From Candidatus Accumulibacter appositus (GTDB lineage: Bacteria > Pseudomonadota > Gammaproteobacteria > Burkholderiales > Rhodocyclaceae): 47,110 nt of DNA. The position numbers were made by a program, and so were the translations under genes. The notes below the pieces were generated by a model that made no database searches, had not been told where the DNA came from, and was given only the letters and a program-made list of their open reading frames with translations. Below, piece after piece: positions 1-7,678 of this stretch (positions within the stretch are counted from its first letter, which is position 1; every line of letters begins with the position of its first letter). The stretch covers positions 1 to 47,110 of the forward strand of contig JEMX01000017.1 of assembly GCA_000585055.1 (NCBI GenBank). Reading direction: 5' to 3'.

Positions 1-95
1 CGGGAGCCTAGCCGGCGGCAAACCGGAAAACCAGCATATTCATGCTTGGCTGAAAGTCAAAAACCAAAACCAAACCGACCGGCCTCTCCACCACG

Positions 96-302
96 TCAGG
101 CTGTGGACGCCAGATTTCTACGGAAAAGCGACGCCGTTAACACGCAACGGGCGATGTCCGCCAAGCAGCTTCCCAAGACTGGTTGGCTATCCGGGGCGTA
201 GCTATCCACCGGGTCATGCCCCATGCCCTTCAGCCAAGCATCTACCGCCACACATTCGGCGGCCAGATCCAGGCGGGTTGCGGAGATATAAACCTTTGCC
301 AT
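96..302 (-). pseudogene. Truncated DUF4062 domain fragment
   Basis: The first ~53 residues (MAKVYISATRLDL at the start, LADIARC at the end) look like the N-terminal half of a DUF4062 domain, which usually opens with a (K)VYISST.xDL motif followed by a conserved LADV..CD segment. In intact proteins this domain continues with a hydrophobic strand and is joined to a large NTPase or repeat region, often in signalling or defence proteins. Here the match stops after the Cys at about residue 53. The reading frame then continues as unrelated Arg-rich sequence to a stop at 96, so the protein is only 68 aa. No partner gene is visible. I read it as a decayed or rearranged remnant. The family assignment rests on motif memory, not on a search. 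Confidence 0.5.
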
Positions 303-658
303 CAGTCAATCTATGGAGGCGCGACCCGGCTCGCCAACCGGCCTTCTGTCGCTCGATTCGATTTCTGTCGGCGTTGGCCCACGAGTCGTGGTCATACGTT
401 TGTCTTACACAAGCACGCGGGTCACGGGCCCAAGTCCTTCCTTTTGCCGCTTCGCAATGCCAAAACGGCTCAGAGACATTTCTCCTCCGTGGCCAGGCAG
501 CGTTCCGTCCGCCGCCGAAAAAACAAGTGTCTCGGACTCTTTTCCGTGCTGCTTTTCGCGTGCCCTTTCGCGTGATGCCCGGCGGGCGCATTGAGGATAA
601 CCGTCGTTGCGGTTGCGATCGTGCTTTGTCACCAAAGCGGAGAGGTTAGGCACGGTGG
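303..658. other. Intergenic stretch without a supported gene
   Basis: These 356 bases lie between the DUF4062 remnant and the antitoxin gene. Several overlapping short reading frames exist on both strands, but they are Arg/Pro-rich in the way GC-rich shadows are, and none has a recognisable domain. No hairpin with a T-run or convincing promoter was seen. Confidence 0.5.
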
Positions 659-958
659 TCAGCGGTGACCAACTTCCGCTTGCAACTTCAGTCCAAGCGC
701 ACCGATGACTTTAAGGATGGTGTCGAAGCCCGGGCTACGCTCACCAGAAAGCGCCTTGTAGAGGCTTTCGCGCGATAGCCCGGCATCTCGGGCAACCTGT
801 GACATACCCTTGGCGCGAGCAATATCGCCAAGTGCTTTGGCGATGAATGCCGCATCCCCGTCGGCTTCTTCAAGGCAAGCTTCAAGATAAGCCGCCATTT
901 CCTCAGGCGTTCTGAGGTGTTCGGCAACGTCATAGCGAGTGGTAGCGGTCTTGGTCAT
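659..958 (-). CDS. HigA-like antitoxin (HTH, addiction module antidote)
   Basis: This 99-aa protein resembles the COG3636 / TIGR02684 addiction-module antidotes. The N-terminal part (YDVAEHLRTPEEMAAYLEAC) is the typical arm that neutralises the toxin. It is followed by an XRE/Cro-type helix-turn-helix around residues 45-80 (MSQVARDAGLSRESLYKALSG), then GFDTILKVIGALGLKL. Such proteins bind their toxin and repress the operon. Its ATG overlaps the toxin stop codon by four bases (ATGA), so the two are translationally coupled, with the toxin gene first as in higBA loci. Family level is fairly certain; no specific gene name is justified. Confidence 0.85.
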   Translation of the reverse strand: MTKTATTRYDVAEHLRTPEEMAAYLEACLEEADGDAAFIAKALGDIARAKGMSQVARDAGLSRESLYKALSGERSPGFDTILKVIGALGLKLQAEVGHR

Positions 959-1257
959 GGTGGCAAATCCGAAAGATTACGTGCGAGGCGCAAGGCGGTC
1001 TTGATGTCTTTGGCTTGAGTACTCTTGTCGCCACCAGCGAGGAGAATAATCAGCTCTCGCCCTCGCTGCTTGAAATACACCCGATAACCGGGACCGTAAT
1101 TGATTCGCAGCTCCGAAACACCTTCGCTAACCGGCTGGACATCTCCGGCGTTCCCGGCCACGAGCCGTTCGATCCTGACCTGAACCCGCGCTCTCGCCTG
1201 AACGTCGCGCAAACTGTCTAGCCATTGAGCGAAACGCCCTGTTTTGCGAATTTCAAT
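955..1257 (-). CDS. RelE/HigB-superfamily killer protein with a non-canonical start
   Basis: The core (ARARVQVRIERL, then VSEGVSELRINYGPGYRVYF, then ELIILLAGGDKSTQAKDI) matches the TIGR02683 toxin family, small RNases of the RelE/ParE fold that usually have about 100 residues. The only conventional start in frame is a TTG at 1212, which would give 85 aa and drop the first strand and helix. Upstream, the frame stays open to a TAG at 1276-1278 and encodes the expected family N-terminus (IEIRKTGRFAQWLDSL). No ATG, GTG or TTG lies there, only ATT codons at 1257 and 1251. I give the longer, 100-aa version on homology grounds. It may use a rare ATT start, or the original start may be mutated. It is coupled to the antitoxin downstream. 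Confidence 0.75.
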   Translation of the reverse strand: MEIRKTGRFAQWLDSLRDVQARARVQVRIERLVAGNAGDVQPVSEGVSELRINYGPGYRVYFKQRGRELIILLAGGDKSTQAKDIKTALRLARNLSDLPP

Positions 1258-1267
1258 CCCGACTCGA

Positions 1268-1287
1268 CTGTAGCCCTACGGCTACAG
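1268..1287. promoter_or_regulatory. Inverted repeat upstream of the toxin-antitoxin genes
   Basis: Perfect 8-bp arms CTGTAGCC and GGCTACAG are separated by CTAC. The repeat sits 11-30 bp before the likely toxin start. The position suits an autoregulatory operator for the antitoxin, which is common in these modules, but this is inference from position and symmetry only. Confidence 0.35.
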
Positions 1288-1434
1288 GCTGTCAATGCCA
1301 TGCCCGCCACCTGAGCCATGCGACCGTGGAACCTCAACCGACATTGCCCTCCTCAGGAGACGTGGCGACCTGCACTGAGCGAGCCTCCCCGTCCTCGATT
1401 CAGCGAGTTCAAGCCTTTTCCTGCCAGCGCCCCA

Positions 1435-2910
1435 TCACAGCGTCTTCAGGTACTCCAACAGCGCTTCCTTGTCGGCGGCCGGCAACCCCGTCCCAAACTC
1501 ATGCCCCTGGTTGCTGCCCCCCTTGCTACCCGTATCCAGTTTCGTCCCAACGCGCTGAGCTGCGGGCGTATCGGTAACGAAGCCCACACGCGTCTGATCA
1601 TAAACGTCATAACCGCGCCAGAAAACCGTCGGCCGCTGCCCAACCGGCTCCAGCAAATCCCGCAACGTCGGCACCGACCCATTATGCAGATACGGCGCCT
1701 TCAGCCAGATGCCGTCGAGGAAGGGCGCGACATAGCCGATCAGGTCTTCCTCGACCAGCCCCTTGCGTTCCAGCCCCATTTCCTTGACCACCTGATTGGC
1801 CTTGATCGCCGCGCCCTTGTTCCAGGAATCGAGACGACCGCGGTCGCTGCCGACTTCGGCGAGCGGTAGCGGCCGGCCGGTGAGTTCGCTGGCGTGGCAG
1901 CTGGCGCAGTTGGCGTCGAAGAGGGTCTTGCCGTCGGCCGCCTTCGCCTGATCGATGGCGAAGGGGTATTTTGGCGGCGGCAGGTCGGAGAGGTAGCTGT
2001 GCAGCCATTGCACCTGCTCGACGAAGTCCTTCTTGTTCGCCGGCGCTGCGCCAAGCAGGCCGAGCGCGGAGTCCATGATCACCGAATAGGCGTCGCTGCT
2101 GTCGCCGGCGTAGTTCATGCGGTGGCCCTGGTCCCAGACGTACTTCTTGAGGTTCCACACCGAGGGCATGTCGGTGGGACCGAAAGTATCGTCCATCGGG
2201 GCGCCGATCATGAAATATTTGGTGAGGTTCATGGCGTCGTCGCGGCCGCGGCCCCAGTCGGGGAAGTCGGGGCGGTAGATCCAGGCGAATTGTTGCTCGC
2301 GTTCGAGCAGGCGCTTCTTGGTGATGGGAATGACGAAGAAGCGGTAGAGCAGCTGGTCGATGAGGTCGAGATCGGTGACGCGATTGATTTCGGCCATCAG
2401 GATGTCGGCGTTGAAGCGCGGATCCTTGGCGCAGTCGATCAGGTAGCGGAAGAAGCCTTCGACGTTGGTGGTGTGCGCGGGACCGCCGACGACGAAGACC
2501 GGGTTGGAGTCGGGCGATTCGCGGTAGCTGGTGGTGTGGCAGACGGCGCAGTTGTTGGCCACGCGCGGAAAGCCGATGGTTTTCTTGCTGAAGCCGGCCG
2601 GTAGCTCCTGGCCCTGCTCCCAGGGAACGCCGAGCGCGGCATAGCCGCCGGGAAGGACCTTGCCGTCCTGAGTCAGTTTTTCGGGAAAGACGCGTGGCAG
2701 GACGTAGAAGATCCAGTAGGGGATGCCGGCGTCGTGCTCGGCGCCGATCGAGCCGTACTTGAACCGCGTCTCGAAGTCGGCGCTCACCCAGTCGGGCTGC
2801 GGATGTTCGCGGAAGCCGCGGTCCCAGGCGATCCAGCCAGCCATGACCACGACGACGATGATCGCCACGCCGATGACGCGGAACCAGTTCCTGCAGGATC
2901 GCATGCTCAT
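1435..2910 (-). CDS. RoxA-like diheme c-type cytochrome (paralogue E)
   Basis: This 491-aa protein has an N-terminal hydrophobic segment (residues ~12-28) that acts as signal anchor. It has two heme c sites, CAVCH (121-125) and CASCH (335-339). After the second heme it carries the segment IWLKAPYLHNGSVPTLRDLLEP, then RP..F.RG.DV and VGFVTD, a signature shared by rubber oxygenase RoxA-like and diheme cytochrome c peroxidase-like proteins. It ends in the AADKEALLEYLKTL C-terminus common in that group. Heme attachment implies periplasmic location. It is the last gene of a five-gene operon, 10 bp after its paralogue. The reaction is unknown: oxidative cleavage or peroxidation of an unsaturated substrate is possible, as is a peroxidase. 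Family level is good; function is not settled. Confidence 0.8.
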   Translation of the reverse strand: MSMRSCRNWFRVIGVAIIVVVVMAGWIAWDRGFREHPQPDWVSADFETRFKYGSIGAEHDAGIPYWIFYVLPRVFPEKLTQDGKVLPGGYAALGVPWEQGQELPAGFSKKTIGFPRVANNCAVCHTTSYRESPDSNPVFVVGGPAHTTNVEGFFRYLIDCAKDPRFNADILMAEINRVTDLDLIDQLLYRFFVIPITKKRLLEREQQFAWIYRPDFPDWGRGRDDAMNLTKYFMIGAPMDDTFGPTDMPSVWNLKKYVWDQGHRMNYAGDSSDAYSVIMDSALGLLGAAPANKKDFVEQVQWLHSYLSDLPPPKYPFAIDQAKAADGKTLFDANCASCHASELTGRPLPLAEVGSDRGRLDSWNKGAAIKANQVVKEMGLERKGLVEEDLIGYVAPFLDGIWLKAPYLHNGSVPTLRDLLEPVGQRPTVFWRGYDVYDQTRVGFVTDTPAAQRVGTKLDTGSKGGSNQGHEFGTGLPAADKEALLEYLKTL

Positions 2911-2920
2911 CGTCGGCTCC

Positions 2921-4435
2921 TCAGAAGGTCTTCATGAATTCGACCAGGGCGGTCTTTTCGTCGGCGCTCAGCTCGGTGCCGTAGGCCTCGCCTTCGTGGC
3001 CGGCGTTGCTGTTGCCGGGAATACGCGTGTCGAGAAGGAAGAACTGCTGACCGTTGCCCTGCGCCTGGTCGGAGACGAAACCGACCTTGAGCGGATCAAA
3101 GACGTCGTTGCCGCGATAGAAGCGCGGCGGCCGTGCCGCAGCCGGTTCGAGCAGGTCGCGCAGGCTGGGCACCGAGCCGTTGTGCAGGTAGGGCGCGCGC
3201 AGCCAGATGCCGTCGAGCGGCATGTTGGCGTAGCCGTGCGTCTTGCGAAAATGGGTGAACCGCCAGGGGTAGCCGGCGTAGAGCGTCGCCTGGTTGACCG
3301 CCAGCGTGTAGCTGTAGGAATCGAGCCGGCGCCGGTCGGTGCCGATCTCGGCCAGGGGCGTCACCTTGCCGACCAGCTCGCCGCTGAAGTCGCTACCCGA
3401 GGCGCCGTGACAATTGGCGCAATAGGCCTGGTAGATCGGCGCACCGCGCAGGGCAAGTTCGGCGTCGACCGGGAAGAACTGGCTGAAGCTCGGCGGTGAG
3501 ACATCGAGGATCCAGTCCTCGACGCGGCTGATACGTTCGATGTCGATGGTCGGCGGCGTCGTGCCGGTGCCGAAGGCGGCGCTCTTGTTGCGCTCCTCGA
3601 CGGTGGTGTTGTTGCCATCCCAGTGCAACTGCATCTCGTGCGGCTCCTTGCGCTGGCGTTGCCGCCACAGCGAAGGAAAATCGGCCGGCGCGTCGAACTC
3701 GTCCGGATCGAGATGCGCCATCGGGAAGTTGAAGATCACTTTCGCCGAGTTGAAGGTATCGACGCGGCCCGGGCCCCATTCGTGCTGCTTGAATACCCAG
3801 TCGAAGCGCCCGGCGAGCGCCAGCACCCGGTCGCGCATGATGGCGATGGCCAGCGGGTAGACGACGTAGCGGTCGAGCAGGTCGAGCTGGCCGCCCTGAC
3901 GCTCGATCTCCGGCAGGATGAACTCCTTGGAGAATTTCGGATCGGCGGCGCAGCGGAAGAAGAACTCCTCGAAGCCCTTCATGTTGAAAGTCGCGGCGGG
4001 CATGCCAAGGACGATCGTCGGTGGCTGGTCGGCGGCGGCGCGCACGGTACTGGTATGGCAGACGGCACAGTTCACGAAGACGCGGTCGATTCCCTGGTAG
4101 CGGCGCTGCGAAGTGCCGATCGGAAGCTGACGATCACGGCCATCGGGGTTCTTCTCGAAAATCATTCCCAACGACTGGTAACCCTTGCCGGGCAAATACT
4201 GCGGACAGACGTCGGGCAGCACCCGCCAGATCCAGTAGGGGAAACCCATCTCGTGTTCGCCGCCGGTGGAGCCGTACTTGAAGTGCTCGGTCGGGCTCGC
4301 GTACTCCACCGGCACGTCGCCGCCGAAGCGCTGCCACAGCCAGACCCCCGTCAGCACCGGCAAGACGACGGTGATGATGAAGAGAATGATGAAGCGTCGC
4401 TTCCAGGGGCTTTTCGCTGCTTCGTTTTCGTGCAT
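2921..4435 (-). CDS. RoxA-like diheme c-type cytochrome (paralogue D)
   Basis: This 504-aa protein is built like the next gene in the operon: basic N-terminus, transmembrane segment (residues ~14-34), then FKYGS.G.EHE.G.PYWI, heme site CAVCH (123-127), heme site CANCH (339-343), and WLRAPYLHNGSVPSLRDLLEP followed by RP.RFYRG.DVFDPLKVGFVSD. The shared block order shows that the two genes arose by duplication, though they are clearly diverged. The ATG at 4435 follows the stop of the upstream gene by 25 bp. It is probably an inner-membrane-anchored periplasmic enzyme or electron carrier. RoxA (polyisoprene cleavage) and Pseudomonas fatty-acid diheme oxygenases are the nearest characterised types I can name. 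Substrate specificity cannot be read from sequence. Confidence 0.8.
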   Translation of the reverse strand: MHENEAAKSPWKRRFIILFIITVVLPVLTGVWLWQRFGGDVPVEYASPTEHFKYGSTGGEHEMGFPYWIWRVLPDVCPQYLPGKGYQSLGMIFEKNPDGRDRQLPIGTSQRRYQGIDRVFVNCAVCHTSTVRAAADQPPTIVLGMPAATFNMKGFEEFFFRCAADPKFSKEFILPEIERQGGQLDLLDRYVVYPLAIAIMRDRVLALAGRFDWVFKQHEWGPGRVDTFNSAKVIFNFPMAHLDPDEFDAPADFPSLWRQRQRKEPHEMQLHWDGNNTTVEERNKSAAFGTGTTPPTIDIERISRVEDWILDVSPPSFSQFFPVDAELALRGAPIYQAYCANCHGASGSDFSGELVGKVTPLAEIGTDRRRLDSYSYTLAVNQATLYAGYPWRFTHFRKTHGYANMPLDGIWLRAPYLHNGSVPSLRDLLEPAAARPPRFYRGNDVFDPLKVGFVSDQAQGNGQQFFLLDTRIPGNSNAGHEGEAYGTELSADEKTALVEFMKTF

Positions 4436-4460
4436 GTCTCTTCTCCCTTTCCTTCGCCTG

Positions 4461-6680
4461 CTAATGCGCCGGCAGACACGGGCGCAGGGCCTCGTAACCG
4501 GCGGTGAGCAGCGTTTCGAGTTGCGGTGCCTGACCCGTTTCGGCGCGCAGCCATTGCGTCACCTGCGCGAGCAAGGCGCTACGTACCGGGCTGTTGCGCC
4601 ATGCTTGAGGGTCGCTGGCGAAAGCCGGCAGCATGCTTTCCGGCGGCATCGGCGTCTTCGCGCGCTGCGCCGGTGGCATGTCGGCCATCGCCAAGCGAAC
4701 ATAAAGGCGTGGCGCGCAGTGCCGGAGCCTGGCGTCGACTTCGGCCGCAGTCCCCTGCAGGAAGTTCGGAGGAAAGGTCTCGGCGGTCTGGTGGCAGGCG
4801 GCACAGTAGGGTTGAAAGCTGCGCAGCAGCGGATCGGCAGCGCTGCTCGGCGTCTGACCGGGCGCCACGGCTGCGACTTCCAGTTGCGCTGGCGGCAGGT
4901 GCTCGGCGACCTCACAGCAGGGCGCCACGGCCGGCACACCGAGCTCGGCAAAGAGTGCTGAAAAAAGCGCTCTGCGCGGGAAAGGCACGGGCCCGAACAG
5001 AGTCGCGGCTTGCGGTCCGCTGAGCAGGCGGTCGATGGCCTGCTGCACGATGGTAAAGTCGGGGCGGATTCCCAGTATCGCCTCGCCATCGAGCTGCTCA
5101 TCGCGCCGCCCCTCCCCCGCCCTGGCCTCGCCGCGGCGGATTTCGAGCGAAGCGATCGCATCGGCGGCCGCGTTTCTCGCCGGCAGCCCGTCGGCTTGCG
5201 GCGACAGCGTCGCGCCCGCTTCGCTCGCGCGACCGATCAGGGTCAGGGTCAGGTCCAGATTATTCAAGGCCGTGCCGTCGGGCAACGCCAGCCGCGTCAG
5301 CCGCCCTCCACGCGGTCGGCCGCCCTGCACCGAGAGCGTCCCGGCCAGCAAGCTCCCGCCCGCAGCGGTGCAGCGTAACGACCAGCGCGAAGCGACCTGG
5401 GTATCGATTCGGCAGGGCACGCTCAGGCGCTGTGCCGCAGGTGGTGCTCGCTCCGCTAGTGCGCTCTCCAACTGCCGCCGATCGGGAGCGGCGACAAACT
5501 CCGCCAGGCCCGCCACCAGCTGCCGCAGCGCATCCGGGGCGTCCGGCCGCCAGAGCGCTCCCGCCGGCCGCGCCAAGAGTGGATCGAAGCGGGCCGGCAC
5601 CTCCGAGAAAGCCATCCGCGCGGCGCTGTCTGCTGGCCAGCTGTTCACCCCTTGCAGTGGATTGCGGTTGGGAATGTCGGGATTGCCCGCAGTCAGGCCG
5701 CCCGGCCAGCGAACTCGCACCTGCGCGCGCAGCGGCTTGTCGACCGCCGCTACGAAGCGAGCGTCAGGGGTCCAGGTCTGACCGCCCGAGAGCGCGTGTC
5801 GCAAGGCGGCCGCGAACAGGCCGGCGCGGCAAGCTCGCGCCTCGGCAGTACTGCCGCCGCAGCCCGCGCGCCACAGCAGCTGGGTCAGGGCAAAACCGTT
5901 GGCGCGTTCGCTGGCGTTGTCGATGGCGTAGGGAACGTCGACACCGCGCTCGGGCGGAATGCCGTAAAAGCTTTGACCGCTGGCCAGCAGCGTCGCCGCG
6001 ACCTGGTCGTTGGCGTTGGTTTCGTCCCACAGGGCGCGCGAAAAAATCGGCGAGCCGTTCTGGTGGCAGGTAAAACAGATGCTGCGGTTGGCGTAGACCA
6101 GGCGCGCCTTGCCGCCGGCGCGGTAGTCCTTGAGCAACTGGAATTCGAAGCGGCCGGCAGCCTCGTTGTAGCTGATGATTTCGATGACCGCCGACTGCTC
6201 CTGGTAGCCGAGGTACAGGCGGTCCTTGAGCAGTGGCACACCGGCAGCGAGCGGCGGGCTGTCGACGGCCACCAGGACTCGCGGATAGGCAAAAAAATCG
6301 GGCGCTGCGGCCGTCCGCTGCAAGGAGCGACCCAGCGGAATCAGCACCCGCTTGGCAGGCGGCAGCGGACTGGCCGGGTCACGCTGCAGCTGAGAATCGA
6401 TGCGCGCGAGCAAGGCCGCGAAGGGGAAAGGCACGTCGATTTCCGCCGCTGCACCGCGGCGCACGGCAAAGAGCTCCTCGAACAATGAACGGCCCTGGCT
6501 CGGGAGATGTTCGCCGGGATCGGCCGGATTGACGACAGGCAGGGCGGCCACCTGCTCCGCCCCCATCGGCCGTGCTTCAGTCGTCGCCAGCACCGGCCTG
6601 ACGACGATCGCTGCCAAGCCCGCTGCCAGGCCCACGCCGAGGTGCCGCAGAATTGCCAGCGCGGTTGCAGGCAGACGCAT
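4461..6680 (-). CDS. Exported protein with two c-type heme sites (gene C)
   Basis: This is a 739-aa protein from the ATG at 6680. The frame is open to 6890, but the extra residues are low-quality Arg/Pro-rich sequence and a signal peptide begins at 6680 (hydrophobic ~10-32, cleavage near ALATTEA). Heme-binding motifs are CFTCH (202-206) and, near the C-terminus, CAACH (626-630). A long region of about 420 residues lies between them with no domain I recognise. The C-terminal ~130 residues look like a cytochrome c domain. Placement between the lipoprotein gene and the two diheme paralogues, with gaps of 31 and 25 bp, ties it to the same process. Function is unknown. Confidence 0.75.
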   Translation of the reverse strand: MRLPATALAILRHLGVGLAAGLAAIVVRPVLATTEARPMGAEQVAALPVVNPADPGEHLPSQGRSLFEELFAVRRGAAAEIDVPFPFAALLARIDSQLQRDPASPLPPAKRVLIPLGRSLQRTAAAPDFFAYPRVLVAVDSPPLAAGVPLLKDRLYLGYQEQSAVIEIISYNEAAGRFEFQLLKDYRAGGKARLVYANRSICFTCHQNGSPIFSRALWDETNANDQVAATLLASGQSFYGIPPERGVDVPYAIDNASERANGFALTQLLWRAGCGGSTAEARACRAGLFAAALRHALSGGQTWTPDARFVAAVDKPLRAQVRVRWPGGLTAGNPDIPNRNPLQGVNSWPADSAARMAFSEVPARFDPLLARPAGALWRPDAPDALRQLVAGLAEFVAAPDRRQLESALAERAPPAAQRLSVPCRIDTQVASRWSLRCTAAGGSLLAGTLSVQGGRPRGGRLTRLALPDGTALNNLDLTLTLIGRASEAGATLSPQADGLPARNAAADAIASLEIRRGEARAGEGRRDEQLDGEAILGIRPDFTIVQQAIDRLLSGPQAATLFGPVPFPRRALFSALFAELGVPAVAPCCEVAEHLPPAQLEVAAVAPGQTPSSAADPLLRSFQPYCAACHQTAETFPPNFLQGTAAEVDARLRHCAPRLYVRLAMADMPPAQRAKTPMPPESMLPAFASDPQAWRNSPVRSALLAQVTQWLRAETGQAPQLETLLTAGYEALRPCLPAH

Positions 6681-6711
6681 CGTCAGCTTCCATGCCCAGG
6701 CTGCTCCGGGC

Positions 6712-7659
6712 TCAGGGCTTGGGCTTGCCAGCCGCCGCCGCAGCAAGCACGGTGCGTTGCTGAGTCCCTGGCCAGCACTCCTCCTGTACCTTCCCGGTGG
6801 CAACAAAGTTGGCCCGCGCCTGCTCGTCGGCGGCCTTGTCGTAAAGCGTGAAATTGAGCGCGAAACCACGGTCCAGATAGGCACGGCCAAGGTAGAAACC
6901 GGGACGGATCATGCGGATTTCATCGCGCACCTTGAGCCCGCGCCGGCCGGCGAGGTAGTCCGGGTTTTCCTGGTAACCGGCGATTTCGTCGGTAAAGAAG
7001 TAGTCAATGATGATCGACTCTCGCCGCGAGTCGAGCAGACTCTGGCCGCAGTAGAGCTTGGCCGGGAACAGCAACCAGGTTTCCTTGCCCGCATAGTTCA
7101 TTTTCTTCGGCTCGCCTTCGACCAGGCCGATTTTCTTGAGTATCGACAAGTCCTCGATGCGATTGCGCAGCACGCCCTCGTCGCGGAAGAAGACCTTGCC
7201 ACGCCAGAGCACTTCGCCTATTTCCTCGACGACCAGACCCTTGAGGTGCAGAACGGTGCCACCGAAGCCGCCAACCAGCTCGGAAAGCCGGAATTTTCCG
7301 CTGCTGCCGCGCGGCAACAGGATGCGGCCTTCGAAAGCGCCGTCCGGAATCGGACCGGCGGTCAGGCGGGCATAGATCTGATCGATCTGCTCCTCGTCCA
7401 GCGTCGCCAGATAATCGGGCGTTATTTTCGCCAGCTCGGCCGGCGGAATCGGATACTGGTACTCGACCTGCGCCAGGCTCATCTTCGTCTGATAGCTCTT
7501 GGCGTAAGGCGCAAACTTGATATCCGGGGGTTCCGGCTTGCTGCACGCGGCAAGGGCAAGCGCGGTGAGCGTCGCCAGCGCGCCAAGCGCGAAGCGCGAC
7601 CTCCGGTCAGCGCGCTGGGTGCGCAAGCGGCTCAGGGTCAGGGTGTGCGGTAGTCGCAT
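6712..7659 (-). CDS. Lipoprotein of the cytochrome operon (gene B)
   Basis: This is a 315-aa protein from the ATG at 7659, preceded by GGGAG. The longer open frame upstream (to 7941) overlaps gene A and is a shadow. A signal peptide ends in the lipobox LAAC, with the lipidated Cys at residue 39. The mature part (LPRGSSGKFRLSELVGGFGGT, then GEVLWRGKVFF, then NRIEDLSILKKIGLVEGEP, then LFPAKLYCGQSLLDSRRESIIIDYFFTDEI.GYQENPDYLAGRRGLKVRDEIRMIRPGFYLGRAY) has no heme site and no domain I know. It may dock the cytochromes to a membrane or help handle a hydrophobic substrate; that is speculation from position. The gene starts 19 bp after the upstream stop. Confidence 0.75.
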   Translation of the reverse strand: MRLPHTLTLSRLRTQRADRRSRFALGALATLTALALAACSKPEPPDIKFAPYAKSYQTKMSLAQVEYQYPIPPAELAKITPDYLATLDEEQIDQIYARLTAGPIPDGAFEGRILLPRGSSGKFRLSELVGGFGGTVLHLKGLVVEEIGEVLWRGKVFFRDEGVLRNRIEDLSILKKIGLVEGEPKKMNYAGKETWLLFPAKLYCGQSLLDSRRESIIIDYFFTDEIAGYQENPDYLAGRRGLKVRDEIRMIRPGFYLGRAYLDRGFALNFTLYDKAADEQARANFVATGKVQEECWPGTQQRTVLAAAAAGKPKP

Positions 7660-7678
7660 GAGATGATCTCCCGTTGCC

